From the NCBI GenBank assembly GCA_013695265.1, contig JACDAU010000322.1, positions 1 through 29,150 of the forward strand: DNA of 29,150 nt, written 5' to 3'. This document shows positions 7,250-16,224 of this stretch, in pieces. This DNA is from Chloroflexia bacterium. GTDB taxonomy: Bacteria > Chloroflexota > Chloroflexia > Thermobaculales > Thermobaculaceae. The position numbers and the translations under genes were made by a program. Position 1 is the stretch's first letter. Each line of letters starts with the position of its first letter. Below the pieces are notes generated by a model, which ran no database searches, was not told the DNA's origin, and was given only the letters and a program-made list of their open reading frames with translations.

Positions 7250-8034
7250 CTCCAGCTCGCGACCAGTTCGGGGAGATCCTCGAAGAGATAATCCGGCTTG
7301 ACCGGGTACGCGTCCACGTCCGCTCGGGTCGAGACGCCGGTCAGCACGAGCGCCGTCGTCGCGCCGAGCCGGTGCCCGGCGAGGATGTCCGTGTCCAGCC
7401 GGTCGCCGATGACGACCACCGCGCCCTCTGCGGGCATCATGGCGAGCGCCGTCTCGAATATCCCCGTCTCTGGTTTGCCGATTACGGTGGCCTGCACCCC
7501 TGTCACCAGCGTCACCACCGCCTGCCACGCCCCGGCTCCAGGAGTCAGTCCGGCTTCGGTTGGGAGCGTCGTGTCGGGATTCGTCACAACGAATCGCGCG
7601 CCATTCTGCACGGCGATGCAGGCCGCAGCGAGCTTCTGGTACGTCATGTCGAAATCCTGTCCCAGCACAAGCCACTCTGGCGATTCCCAGTCTGGCGTAA
7701 ACCGGGAGCCGGGCGAAAACAGCGCCTGGAGCAAGCCGCTCCCGCCGAGGGCCTGAATCCGCGCTCCCTCCGGCGCCTGGGCCTGCAGCCAGGCGCGCGT
7801 CGCAATTGCTGAGGTCAGAATGCCTCCCGGTTCGACGGAGAGGCCCATACGCCGCAGATTGCCCGACACCTCTGCCTGGGTCCGTAACGAGTTGTTCGTC
7901 ACCAGCAGGGACGAGTGCCCCGCCGCCTCAGCCCAGGCAAAAAACTCCGCAACACCCTGTAGTATCGTCGTGCCTCGATACAGCACACCATCAAGGTCCA
8001 CCAATAGCCGCAGCCGCCCCTCAGGCCTGCCCAT
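7246..8034 (-). CDS. HAD-superfamily hydrolase, class IIA (NagD/4-nitrophenylphosphatase type)
   Basis: About 262 residues. HAD motif I is LLVDLDGVLYRG (D13 nucleophile and D15), motif II is LVTNNS, and the motif III lysine lies in VIGKPE. Motif IV is VVVIGDRLDTDI. The class IIA cap lies between motifs II and III. Such enzymes dephosphorylate small phosphometabolites such as phosphoglycolate, nucleotides or sugar phosphates; the substrate cannot be read from sequence. The frame is open to 8097, but the ATG at 8032-8034 has AGGGGG 5 nt upstream and puts motif I at the usual position. The stop codon overlaps that of the convergent GTPase within CTAG. Confidence 0.85.
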   Translation of the reverse strand: MGRPEGRLRLLVDLDGVLYRGTTILQGVAEFFAWAEAAGHSSLLVTNNSLRTQAEVSGNLRRMGLSVEPGGILTSAIATRAWLQAQAPEGARIQALGGSGLLQALFSPGSRFTPDWESPEWLVLGQDFDMTYQKLAAACIAVQNGARFVVTNPDTTLPTEAGLTPGAGAWQAVVTLVTGVQATVIGKPETGIFETALAMMPAEGAVVVIGDRLDTDILAGHRLGATTALVLTGVSTRADVDAYPVKPDYLFEDLPELVASWS

Positions 8035-8100
8035 CTGTCCCCCTAACCTCCGTGTCTCCACCCGTCGCATCGCCGCTCGCCGTCCGGCCCGCCGCACACA

Positions 8101-8150
8101 CAGTACTGGCCCGCACCACCGTGAACGTTCCGTGGTACGGGCCAGTACTG
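8101..8150. terminator. Long inverted repeat between the PP2C-like and HAD genes
   Basis: CAGTACTGGCCCG (8101-8113) and CGGGCCAGTACTG (8138-8150) are a perfect 13-bp inverted repeat. The stem continues, after one mismatch, with ACCAC/GTGGT (8115-8119 and 8132-8136). It starts 15 bp past the PP2C-like stop and lies 66 bp before the HAD start. No T-tract follows, so it may be a rho-independent-like stop, a processing site or an operator. Confidence 0.45.
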
Positions 8151-8165
8151 CGACGAAGGGCGGAC

Positions 8166-10193
8166 CTAGCCCACCGGCACCGCCGCCGGCAGAGGAGCAT
8201 CGTAAACACCGCCGCCGATCACCAGGTAGAGCTTCCCGCTGCTCTCGTCAGCATACATCGCATCGATCCGCGAGCCGCCCTTGAACTTCCGTGGCAGGTA
8301 GATCTGTGCCTGCAACTGGCCGGCGGCAGTCACCTGGAGAACTCGATCCCGCCGTTTATCGAGCAAATAGATGTACTGGTTCGTCTCCGTGACGACGATC
8401 CCAGCGCCATCGCGGATCTGTGGCTGAGCATCAACCCAGAGCCGCCTGCTGACCTTGTCGTTCGTGAACTTCCAAATGCTCTCATCGAGGCCATTGAGCA
8501 ACCACAGGTTTCCATCCGCGCTCACGCTTGACGCCGAGAGCGAATGTCCCTTGATGCGCGACTTTAGTACCTTTATACGCGCCCCGGTGAGCGTGTTGTA
8601 CACAGCCACACCGTCTGCGCCCTTCACTGCGACGAACGCCCGGGGCCCGAACGTGTCAAAACTGACCACACGCCGCCCATCGAGCTTTCCAGCAAGGGTG
8701 ACCGTTCGCCACGTTTTGGCCTTTAGATCGTAGTCGTGCAGCTTGCCCGTGGCGTCGAGCAGCATGAGCCCACCGTCGCGCCACGACAGTCCAACGAACC
8801 GGATACCGGGCTTCGGGGAGAGCGCCTCGCGGCGGTTGCGGCGGGTGTCGTACTGGTACACCTTGCCCGCCGTCCGCTCTAATACAAGCACCTTCGGCCC
8901 GACCACGATCACCTTCGCTGCCCGCGCCCCACGGGCGGTTCCGAGTTGGGTGAGTCGATCCAACTTCTTCAGGTGAATGACCCTGTTGACGGTGGCGTAG
9001 TCCGAGGCGAGTTGCCGCAGCTCGGTCCGAACTCTTGCGTGCGCTGGGTCTATCTTCTGTGCGTCCGCGATGAACTCCTTGGCGGACCGCAGATGCTGCA
9101 AGGCGTTCTCCGTCGGCTTGCCGCGCGCCTGCTGCCGCTCCTTCTCCGCAGCCGACAACAGGGAGTCGAGCGTGCTCCGCTCGCGGTATCCCTGATAGGC
9201 TCGCGTGCCGAGGCCGAGCGCGAGCAAAACGAGGAGCGCGACGCCGACAACGCTGGCGATGGCCTGCAATCGGGACGGACGGGCGCCAGCGACGCCTTTG
9301 GGCAAACGGAGGCGGTCTCGGACGCCGTTCGCCTGCGCGGTGATGAAACTCCTCGATTCCTTATCGTTCGCAGGCCGCTCCTTGCCTCGGTGGACGAGGG
9401 CGGCCAGAGTCTGAAACGGGCTTTCAACACGGTCCAAAGCTTCGCGCGCCCAGTCCCGGCCCAGAGCCTCCAGTGATCCCTGGGAGGAAGCGGACCTGCG
9501 CCGCGCCGGTTGCTCCACGACGAGGGCGTGCGCGTCGAGCAGGTTCTCACGCGCGGCGAGGTGCGCCAGATACTCCGCCGCGCCAGAGTGCTCCTGATAC
9601 GAGAGTCCGTACTCATCCTCCGCGCGCCCCACGATCTTCGCCAACCCATCCGAGAGCAGCGTCACCGTGTCGCCTGCAGCAAATGGGCTACGGGACAACT
9701 CGACCTCGATCTGCCCGTCCAGGCCGAGCGGGGTGAGTTCGGCCTCCGTGCGCATTGCGCCGTTCGGAAACGTCGATGGCGCTCCCTGGTGGACGACGAT
9801 CACACGCGCGGGCTGGACCTGCGCGACGTACACATCGTTCCCGTGTATAGCGACGCACGACACGCCCAGGAACGCTTGCTTGTGGGTCGGCGCGCCGGAG
9901 TTGTACTCGTGCAGCAATCGATTCGCGGCGACGACCGCCTCCTCAAGCGCGGTCGTGATGGTCGGCGCTGCACCGTGGTAATACTCGTCCTCGATCGCCT
10001 CCATTACCAGCTTTGCTGCAGACCCGGCGCCCCCGCTCGCGCTGGCCGGCTCGGTAAGGATCCAGAGCTTGCCCCGTCGGTTTGCGTTGCGACCCAGTTT
10101 CTCCGTGCCCGGCGCCGTGATGAAGTCGCTCTCGCCGCGGCGGATCCCGCTGGTCAGGCCGATCTGGGAACTCGAAAATCTATCTCGCTGCAT
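8166..10193 (-). CDS. Degenerate PP2C-like protein with membrane helix and C-terminal propeller-like region
   Basis: About 675 residues. Residues 10-230 have the PP2C fold pattern: IGLTSGIRRGESD at the start, SDGLAKIVG and LDAHALVV near the end. The metal-binding DGMGG motif, however, is replaced by EPASASGG (about 50-57), and the last DN motif reads DA. Catalysis is therefore doubtful, and a sensor or scaffold role is possible. A single membrane helix (about 311-331) and a helical stretch rich in Arg/Lys/Glu (335-420) follow. The final 250 residues show repeated beta-strand patterns like a WD/PQQ-type propeller, probably extracytoplasmic. ATGs at 10197-10199 and 10191-10193 are both in frame; the second has AGGGGG at 7 nt and is preferred. 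No kinase partner is in the window. Confidence 0.72.
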   Translation of the reverse strand: MQRDRFSSSQIGLTSGIRRGESDFITAPGTEKLGRNANRRGKLWILTEPASASGGAGSAAKLVMEAIEDEYYHGAAPTITTALEEAVVAANRLLHEYNSGAPTHKQAFLGVSCVAIHGNDVYVAQVQPARVIVVHQGAPSTFPNGAMRTEAELTPLGLDGQIEVELSRSPFAAGDTVTLLSDGLAKIVGRAEDEYGLSYQEHSGAAEYLAHLAARENLLDAHALVVEQPARRRSASSQGSLEALGRDWAREALDRVESPFQTLAALVHRGKERPANDKESRSFITAQANGVRDRLRLPKGVAGARPSRLQAIASVVGVALLVLLALGLGTRAYQGYRERSTLDSLLSAAEKERQQARGKPTENALQHLRSAKEFIADAQKIDPAHARVRTELRQLASDYATVNRVIHLKKLDRLTQLGTARGARAAKVIVVGPKVLVLERTAGKVYQYDTRRNRREALSPKPGIRFVGLSWRDGGLMLLDATGKLHDYDLKAKTWRTVTLAGKLDGRRVVSFDTFGPRAFVAVKGADGVAVYNTLTGARIKVLKSRIKGHSLSASSVSADGNLWLLNGLDESIWKFTNDKVSRRLWVDAQPQIRDGAGIVVTETNQYIYLLDKRRDRVLQVTAAGQLQAQIYLPRKFKGGSRIDAMYADESSGKLYLVIGGGVYDAPLPAAVPVG

Positions 10194-10321
10194 GTTCATT
10201 CCCCCTGCGTGCGCGCTGGCCCTGTTATATGGCTCACCGGCAGCCTACGCGCGGGAGCACCAAATCACAACGCGTCGTAAAGTTTTGTTATCATTCGCGG
10301 CAAGGGGAGAAAGGAGGAGGC

Positions 10322-11347
10322 GTGCGCATTGGGATTCTCGCCTCCGTCTCATGGCGTGTTCCACCCCGCCAGTACGGTGGATGGGAAAGCATCGCCCATT
10401 TGCTCGCGGAAGGGCTGACCGCGAAGGGGCACGACGTCACGCTCTTCGCGACCGCCGACTCCCGCACCCGTGCCCGCCTGGAGAGCGTCGTGCCGCGCCC
10501 ACTTGAGGAGGACCGCGACCTGCCCAGCCGCCTGTACGAGACACTGCACATCGCGCACGCGTATGAGCAGGCCGCGCACCTGGATATTCTCCACAACAAT
10601 ATCGGCGTGTTCGGCACCGCCCTGAGCAGGCTCTCTCCCGTGCCGGTACTGACCACCCTGCACGGTTCGGCGGCGGAGGAGGACAGCAGGATCGCGTACC
10701 GGCGATACCGCGAGCAGCCATACGTTTCCATTAGCGACGCAGAGCGCGCGCTCGCGCCGGAGCTCAACTACGTGGCCACCGTATACAACGGCATTTCCAT
10801 GACAAACCTCCCCGAGCCAACCGAGCCGGACGACTACCTGCTCTTCCTCGGCCGACTCTCCCCCGACAAGGGCGTTCACAACGCCGTGCGGGTCGCGCAG
10901 ATCTTGGGGCGGCGGCTCCTGATCTCCGGCATTGTGCCGGAATCGAACCGGGCGTACTACGAGGCACAGATCGCTCCGCACGTGGACGGCGAGCACATCG
11001 CCTTCCTCGGCCCATGCGATCCCGAGACGCGCAACACGCTGATGAACCAGGCGTATGCGTTTCTGCACCTTATCGAATACCAGGAGGCCTTTGGGCTCAC
11101 CATGGCGGAAGCGATGGCAACCGGCTGCCCGGTGATAGCGTTCCGGCATGGCTCGGTTTCGGAGTTGGTGCGAGACGGCGAAACAGGGTTCATCGTCGAT
11201 ACCGTCGAGGAAGCTGCCGAGGCCGTCGAGCGCGTTCCGCACCTCGGACGTCAAGCGTGCAGCGCGTGGGCACGCCAGCGGTTCTCCGCTGAGCAAATGG
11301 TGGACGGATACGAGCGGGTTTACGAGGCTCTGGCTCAAACCTCATGA
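10322..11347 (+). CDS. Glycosyltransferase family 4 protein
   Basis: 341 residues. The N-terminal Rossmann half begins MRIGILASVSWRVPPRQYGG and continues to WESIAHLLAEGLTAKGHDVTLFAT, a pattern shared with AviGT4-like retaining glycosyltransferases. The C-terminal half has LLFLGRLSPDKG (about 173-184) and the GT4 EX7E motif EAFGLTMAE (E255 and E263), which binds the nucleotide-sugar donor. The acceptor is unknown. The longest frame begins at 10229, but the GTG at 10322-10324 follows AAGGAGGAGG directly and fits family N-termini. The stop overlaps the folC start as ATGA, so the two genes are translationally coupled. I see no convincing promoter in the 128 bp between it and the divergent PP2C-like gene. 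Confidence 0.86.
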   Translation: MRIGILASVSWRVPPRQYGGWESIAHLLAEGLTAKGHDVTLFATADSRTRARLESVVPRPLEEDRDLPSRLYETLHIAHAYEQAAHLDILHNNIGVFGTALSRLSPVPVLTTLHGSAAEEDSRIAYRRYREQPYVSISDAERALAPELNYVATVYNGISMTNLPEPTEPDDYLLFLGRLSPDKGVHNAVRVAQILGRRLLISGIVPESNRAYYEAQIAPHVDGEHIAFLGPCDPETRNTLMNQAYAFLHLIEYQEAFGLTMAEAMATGCPVIAFRHGSVSELVRDGETGFIVDTVEEAAEAVERVPHLGRQACSAWARQRFSAEQMVDGYERVYEALAQTS

Positions 11348-12699
11348 CCGAGATACACACCTACGCGGATGCCCTGAGTTACCTCTACAGCTTCGCGGAT
11401 TACGAGCGCCATACCCCACGTCAGAAGGAGTTCCAGCACCTCGACAACGTTCGCGCGCTGCTGACCGCCCTCGGTGATCCGCATACACGGCTACGAACCA
11501 TACACGTGGCAGGGACCAAGGGAAAGGGCTCAACGGTCGCAATGCTCACCGCCGTGCTCGTCTCGGCTGGAAACACGGTGGGCACGTATACCTCGCCACA
11601 CCTGAACACACACCGGGAGCGCTATCGGCTGGATGGCGCCTCGGTGAGCGAGCACCTACTTACTGGCACGCTGCGCGATATTCGACCCATAATCGAGCAG
11701 GTGCGAGCCGACCGGCCGCTGACCACGTTCGAGGTCGCCACCGCATTCGCGTTTGAGCTGTTCGTTCGCCAGGGGGTGGAATGGGCCGTGATCGAGGTCG
11801 GGCTTGGTGGCCGACTTGACACAACAAACGTACTCACGCCCGTGCTCAGTGTGATCACCTCCGTCAGCATTGACCACACCGAGGTGCTCGGCGACACCCT
11901 GGAGCTGATTGCGGGAGAGAAGGCAGGTATTATCAAGCCGGGAGTGCCCGTCGTCGTTAGCCCTCAAGCACCAGAAGCCTTGCAGGTGATACGGAGCCGC
12001 GCCGCAGCCACCGGCTCGAAGCTGCTAGGTGTCGAGCGCCTTGTGCGCGCCCGCCGTCGAAAGATACTCAGCCCGCAGCGCCAGGAATTCGCGCTCGACA
12101 CCCAGCTACGGCTGAACGACCAGGCGCTCCACGGCCGCGTGATCGGCCTGAACCTGATGGGGACGCACCAGGTGGAGAACGCGCTCACTGCGATCACGGC
12201 CCTCTGCCACATGGACAGGCGGCAGGCTCACGTGGACCAGGCGGCCATGCTCGCCGGGCTCCAGGATGTCCGGTGGCCGGGACGCTTCGAGGTCGTGCCG
12301 GGGGAGCCGCCCATTGTGCTCGACGGCGCTCACAACGCCGACTCGATCCGAAAGCTCCGCCGCACGGTTGAGGAGGTGTTCCCCGGCCAGCGCGCGGTGT
12401 ACGTGTTCGGGAGCGGCGGCAGCCACGACGCTACGGCGATGCTTCGCGAGATCGGGGATAGTCCGCTGGTGCTCTGCCGCTCGACCCATCCCCGCTCGAA
12501 GCCCGTTTCAGAACTCGCGGAAGCAGCGGCGGCGCGTGGCGCGAAGTTTGAGCAAGCGCCAAGCGTTGGCGAAGCGCTGGCGACCGCCCGCAACGTGCCG
12601 GGAGCAGAGGTCGTCGTGGTCTGCGGGACTCTGTTCATCGTCGCGGATGCGCGCGAGGTGCTCGGGATAGCCGAGGCGACCGACCCAGTGCGAAGTTAG
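11344..12699 (+). CDS. folC: FolC: bifunctional folylpolyglutamate synthase/dihydrofolate synthase
   Basis: 451 residues, the usual FolC length. The ATP P-loop is HVAGTKGKGSTVAML (GTKGKGS at 57-63), followed by the family motif TYTSPHLNTHRERYRLDG (81-98). Further Mur-ligase-type motifs are VIEVGLGGRLDTTN, SIDHTEVLG, GEKAGIIKPG and VLDGAHN. The enzyme adds glutamate to dihydropteroate and/or extends the gamma-glutamyl chain of folates in the cytoplasm. Whether it has one or both activities cannot be told here. The ATG lies inside the stop of the upstream glycosyltransferase gene (ATGA overlap). The pairing with a glycosyltransferase looks like simple operon packing, not a shared pathway. The gene ends 85 bp before the convergent ABC permease gene. 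Confidence 0.93.
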   Translation: MTEIHTYADALSYLYSFADYERHTPRQKEFQHLDNVRALLTALGDPHTRLRTIHVAGTKGKGSTVAMLTAVLVSAGNTVGTYTSPHLNTHRERYRLDGASVSEHLLTGTLRDIRPIIEQVRADRPLTTFEVATAFAFELFVRQGVEWAVIEVGLGGRLDTTNVLTPVLSVITSVSIDHTEVLGDTLELIAGEKAGIIKPGVPVVVSPQAPEALQVIRSRAAATGSKLLGVERLVRARRRKILSPQRQEFALDTQLRLNDQALHGRVIGLNLMGTHQVENALTAITALCHMDRRQAHVDQAAMLAGLQDVRWPGRFEVVPGEPPIVLDGAHNADSIRKLRRTVEEVFPGQRAVYVFGSGGSHDATAMLREIGDSPLVLCRSTHPRSKPVSELAEAAAARGAKFEQAPSVGEALATARNVPGAEVVVVCGTLFIVADAREVLGIAEATDPVRS

Positions 12700-12784
12700 G
12701 CGGGTGACGCCGTTCCCGACCCGGCGCGAGCCGAGTGTCCCGGATCTGACTGCACGGTATGCGACGTTTGCCCCTCGGATCGCG

Positions 12785-13672
12785 CTAGCCCTTGACCGCT
12801 CCCGCTGAGATGCCCTCAATGAAGTGCCGCTGCGCCACAAAGAACAGCACCAGCACCGGTATCATGACCAGAACCGAACCGGCCATCCACAGATCCCAGC
12901 GGCTCTCCAGTCCCGGCGCCCTCAGGAAGCTCGCCAGTCCCACGGCAAGCGTGTACTTGTTTGGATCGTTGAGGTAGATCAGCGGCGTCAGATAGTCGTC
13001 CCATTTGGCAACGAACTCGAAGAGCAGGACCGTGACGATCGCCGGACGGACCAACGGCAGCATAATGCTCCAGAAAATGCGGAAGTGGGAGGCCCCGTCG
13101 ACGAGCCCCGCTTCCTTCAGGTCATTCGGTATTGTCAGGAAGAACTGCCGGAGCATGAAGATGTAGAACGCCGACCCGAACAGGTTCGGCACCCATAGAG
13201 GGTAATAGGTGTTGATGGCCCCGAACTGACGCCAGATCAGGAATACGGGAACCATCATCACCACGCCGGGCAACATCATGGTCGCGAGCACGAGCGCGAA
13301 GAGCGGTCGCTTGAATGGGAAGTTCAGCTTCGCGAACGGATACGCCACCACAGCGCTGCTGAGCGCCACCGCTATCATCGCCAGAGTCGTCACGAACGCG
13401 GTATTCACCGTCCAGCGCAGGAAGTCGGTCTGCTCGAACACGTCCAGATAGTTCCGAAACCTGATTGGGTCCGGTATCCACTCCGAGGTGAAGATCTGCG
13501 CCGGAGTCTTAAGGCTCGTCGCCACCAGCCAGTAGAACGGCAACAGGAAGGTGATAGACAGAAGGGTCAGCACCGCGTACAGGGTCATTCGGCCGACGGT
13601 TATGCGCCGCCCCCTGTCATGGGGATACCGAACCGCCGGCTGGGCGCCTACCGTGGTCTCGCGGCTGCTCAT
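12785..13672 (-). CDS. Carbohydrate ABC transporter permease, MalG/CUT1 type
   Basis: 295 residues with six predicted membrane helices. The first (about 28-52) follows a short basic cytoplasmic tail. The EAA loop that docks onto the ATPase is EAGLVDGASHFRIFWSIMLP (E187 to P206), with the conserved G193 and the LP end. This matches the MalG-type inner-membrane permease of sugar importers. The start ATG overlaps the stop of the MalF-like gene (ATGA), so expression is coupled. It is the last gene of the transporter unit, and no ATPase gene follows. The likely substrate is a sugar or oligosaccharide, but the sequence does not say which. Confidence 0.9.
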   Translation of the reverse strand: MSSRETTVGAQPAVRYPHDRGRRITVGRMTLYAVLTLLSITFLLPFYWLVATSLKTPAQIFTSEWIPDPIRFRNYLDVFEQTDFLRWTVNTAFVTTLAMIAVALSSAVVAYPFAKLNFPFKRPLFALVLATMMLPGVVMMVPVFLIWRQFGAINTYYPLWVPNLFGSAFYIFMLRQFFLTIPNDLKEAGLVDGASHFRIFWSIMLPLVRPAIVTVLLFEFVAKWDDYLTPLIYLNDPNKYTLAVGLASFLRAPGLESRWDLWMAGSVLVMIPVLVLFFVAQRHFIEGISAGAVKG

Positions 13673-14649
13673 TTGCTCTCTCCTTCGTAGTACACCCAGC
13701 GCTTTGATAGCCAGAACTGGAACACGGTGAACGCGATAATCACGACGAACAAGATCCAGGCGAGAGCCGACGCATAGCCCATCCGGAAATAGCTGAACGC
13801 CGTGTTGAACAGGTACATCAGGTAAAGGAGCGCGGCGTTCGCGTTGCCTCCCTCCTCATCAAACAGAACGCGTGACTGCGCGAACGTTTGCAGAGCGGCC
13901 ACGATGCCGACGACGGTTGTGAAGAAGAGCACCGGGGAGAGCATCGGCAGGGTGATATGGAAGGTGCGCGACCACCAGCCCGCGCCGTCGATGTCGGCCG
14001 ACTCGTACAACTCTATCGGTATATTTTTCAGTCCCGCGAGGTAGATGATCATCGCGTTGCCCGCACCGCCCCATGTAACCATGATGCCGAGCGCCGGCAT
14101 CATCCAGTTGGGGTCGGTTGTCCATCCCGGCGCCGGCAGCCCCAGAGAACGCAGGCCCTGGTTCAGGATTCCTCCCTGCGGATTGAGGATGAACCGCCAC
14201 AGGATAGCCATAGCCACCACGGGAGTGACCGACGGAAGGTAGAAGAACGTCCTCCAGAACGGTACCCCACGCACCTTCGTGTTGAGCAACATTGCGACGG
14301 CCAATGCTGAGATGATGTGCAAGGGCACATAGATCACCGTGTAGTACGCGGTGTTTATCAGTGACTTGCGGAACAGGTCGTCCTGCGTCAGTATCTCGAC
14401 GTAGTTATCGAAGCCGGTCCACTGGGCCGGTTCGAGGACGTTGTAGTTGGTCAAGCTGAAGTAGACGGATGCGAGAGCCGGACCCAAAGTAAACACGAGA
14501 AACCCGATGATCCACGGCGTGATGAACAACAGCGCGGCGATTGACTCGTTCCTGGCCATGTTCGTCGAGCGAGCAGAACCGCTACGCGTGGCCGTTGCGA
14601 CCGTCGCTCCGCCATCCGGTACGTCTGGTCGCCTGCCGGGTAGGCGCAT
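13669..14649 (-). CDS. Carbohydrate ABC transporter permease, MalF/CUT1 type
   Basis: About 326 residues. A cytoplasmic leader of about 35 residues precedes six predicted membrane helices, beginning IAALLFITPWIIGFLVF. The EAA loop includes ELYESADIDGAGWWSRTF followed by HITLP, as in MalF/LacF-type permeases. An in-frame GTG at 14677-14679 is possible, but it falls inside a strong hairpin. The ATG at 14647-14649 has GGAGGG 6 nt upstream and is preferred; the in-frame ATG starting MARNES, 30 codons further in, is a weaker choice. It pairs with the MalG-like permease to form the membrane channel. Confidence 0.9.
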   Translation of the reverse strand: MRLPGRRPDVPDGGATVATATRSGSARSTNMARNESIAALLFITPWIIGFLVFTLGPALASVYFSLTNYNVLEPAQWTGFDNYVEILTQDDLFRKSLINTAYYTVIYVPLHIISALAVAMLLNTKVRGVPFWRTFFYLPSVTPVVAMAILWRFILNPQGGILNQGLRSLGLPAPGWTTDPNWMMPALGIMVTWGGAGNAMIIYLAGLKNIPIELYESADIDGAGWWSRTFHITLPMLSPVLFFTTVVGIVAALQTFAQSRVLFDEEGGNANAALLYLMYLFNTAFSYFRMGYASALAWILFVVIIAFTVFQFWLSKRWVYYEGESK

Positions 14650-14672
14650 ACTGCCCTCCAGTTGGGTGCTGC

Positions 14673-14703
14673 GGGACACAGAGGAACTGTTCCTCCGTGT
14701 CCC
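14673..14703 (-). promoter_or_regulatory. Intercistronic hairpin between binding-protein and permease genes
   Basis: GGGACAC (14673-14679) and GTGTCCC (14697-14703) form the outer stem. After an A-C mismatch, GAGGAA (14681-14686) pairs with TTCCTC (14690-14695) around a 3-nt loop. No T-tract follows. Such stems between a binding-protein gene and its permeases often protect the upstream mRNA, so that more binding protein than permease is made. Confidence 0.55.
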
Positions 14704-14715
14704 TGCCCAGCTCTA

Positions 14716-16224
14716 TTATTTGTAGAACTTGTCGAGCGCTCGCTGTGCTTTTTGCTGTGCGTCCTTCATCGCCGCGTCCGGCTGCTTCGAACCTTGCAGC
14801 GCCGGGTCCACGGCCTCGGCCTGGAGGATATCCGTGATCTCCTTGAGGACGGGCGAGGCTACAACCTGCTTGCTCTGTTCGAGCAGTTGCGGGAAGAGAT
14901 CCACCGCTTCGTCGATCGCGGGCGTGGTTGAGGTATATACCTCCTCACGCAGCATTTTGTCTGCGGCCTTGTTCGCGGTAAGCGAGGGGATGTAGACGCC
15001 CTTTGCCGCCTTGGTTTCCTTCTTCTCCGCTTCCCCGGCCTTACGCCAAATATCGGCGTCGGACATAAAGGAGATAAACTCCCACGCGGCTTCCTTATTC
15101 TTTGCGCCCTTGGGGATCGCCCAAGCGTTGCCGCCGCTCATCGAGATGATGTCGCCGTTCTTGCCCTTGAACGGGAGGGCCCGGAACTCGTGTTTCGGAT
15201 CCCCCTCCGCGATAATACCCAGCAACCAACTCTCGAACGGTGTCATTACCACCTGGTTCTTGACGATGAAGTTCTCCGGACCTTCGAACTGTGTAGTGTC
15301 CAGGAATGCCTTGTACGAACGGAAGCCGCCCTGGCTGTTCATGGTGTCGACAGTGTACTTGAGAGCCTCGATATTCTCAGGGGTATCAAAGGTGGCGGTC
15401 TTGCCATCGTCGCTCAACAGGCTACTTCCGTTTCCCCAGGAGTACATCCACAGGAAGCCGCTCTGCACCTTGGTATCGAAGCCCCACCGGGTGATTTTGT
15501 TGCCCTGCTTCTTTGTGAGCTTCTCGCCGAACTCTCGCAGCTGCTGCCAGTCCGAGGTGTCGATGTTTTCGACCTTGAGACCGGCCTGCCTGAGGGGCTC
15601 CAGGCTGACGAAGATCGGTCGGGCATCCATGAACTGTGGAATCGCCCACGTCTGCCCCTCGTACTGCACTTCCTTGACGGCGGCCTCATAGAAGTTGTCG
15701 AGCTTAAACCGGTCGTCGTTCTTGATGAGGTCGTCCATCGGCTCCAAGGCATCGCGCGCCGCCCAGCTCAGGACCGTGTTGCGGCCCAACCAGAACAGAT
15801 CCGGCACATCGCCGCTCGCGACGGCGGTGAGTATCTTCTGGTCGTCGATCTCGGGCGCAGCCTTGAGGGTAATGTTCGGGTACGCCTGCTCGAAGGCCTG
15901 CACACGAACCCTGGCGGTGGTATTGTCTGTCCCGAAGCCGAAGCGGGAGACGGTTGCCTTGTCCTTGAACCGCGGATTCCAGCCGGACACGTTGGTGGTC
16001 GCCACCGGCGTCGGCTGCGGCGCCTCCGGCGTAGCGACGTTACCACCCGTTGTCCCGGAGGTTGGGGTCGCTCCCCCGCCGGTTTCACCCCCGCAAGCGG
16101 CGAGTATGGGCGCTGCGAGCGAGGTAACGGCGAGCGTGCCGCTCCACTTGAGGACCTGTCTGCGGGTGACCTTTGAACCGGCGATCAAGTCATCGAGACT
16201 CTGTTCCGGCGTTCGTTCGCTCAT
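14716..16224 (-). CDS. ABC transporter substrate-binding lipoprotein, family 1 (sugar type)
   Basis: 502 residues. The N-terminus carries a Tat-like twin arginine (TRRQVLKW, R21-R22), a hydrophobic stretch (28-40) and a lipobox LAAC with the lipidated cysteine at C44. A Gly/Thr/Pro-rich linker (45-85) follows. The mature part has the family-1 binding-protein pattern, for example RVRVQAFEQAYPNITLK, VASGDVPDLFWLG and GGNAWAIPKGAKNKEAAWEFISFM. It would be anchored outside the membrane and deliver a sugar or polyol to the two permeases downstream. The ATG has GGAAGGG 7 nt upstream. It is first in the transporter unit, 146 bp after rex. Export in folded form via Tat is inferred from the RR motif. 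Confidence 0.92.
   Translation of the reverse strand: MSERTPEQSLDDLIAGSKVTRRQVLKWSGTLAVTSLAAPILAACGGETGGGATPTSGTTGGNVATPEAPQPTPVATTNVSGWNPRFKDKATVSRFGFGTDNTTARVRVQAFEQAYPNITLKAAPEIDDQKILTAVASGDVPDLFWLGRNTVLSWAARDALEPMDDLIKNDDRFKLDNFYEAAVKEVQYEGQTWAIPQFMDARPIFVSLEPLRQAGLKVENIDTSDWQQLREFGEKLTKKQGNKITRWGFDTKVQSGFLWMYSWGNGSSLLSDDGKTATFDTPENIEALKYTVDTMNSQGGFRSYKAFLDTTQFEGPENFIVKNQVVMTPFESWLLGIIAEGDPKHEFRALPFKGKNGDIISMSGGNAWAIPKGAKNKEAAWEFISFMSDADIWRKAGEAEKKETKAAKGVYIPSLTANKAADKMLREEVYTSTTPAIDEAVDLFPQLLEQSKQVVASPVLKEITDILQAEAVDPALQGSKQPDAAMKDAQQKAQRALDKFYK

Noticed and set aside
15190..16176. 328-residue plus-strand open frame
   Set aside because: Antisense to the well-supported binding-protein gene, low-complexity translation, no ribosome binding site.
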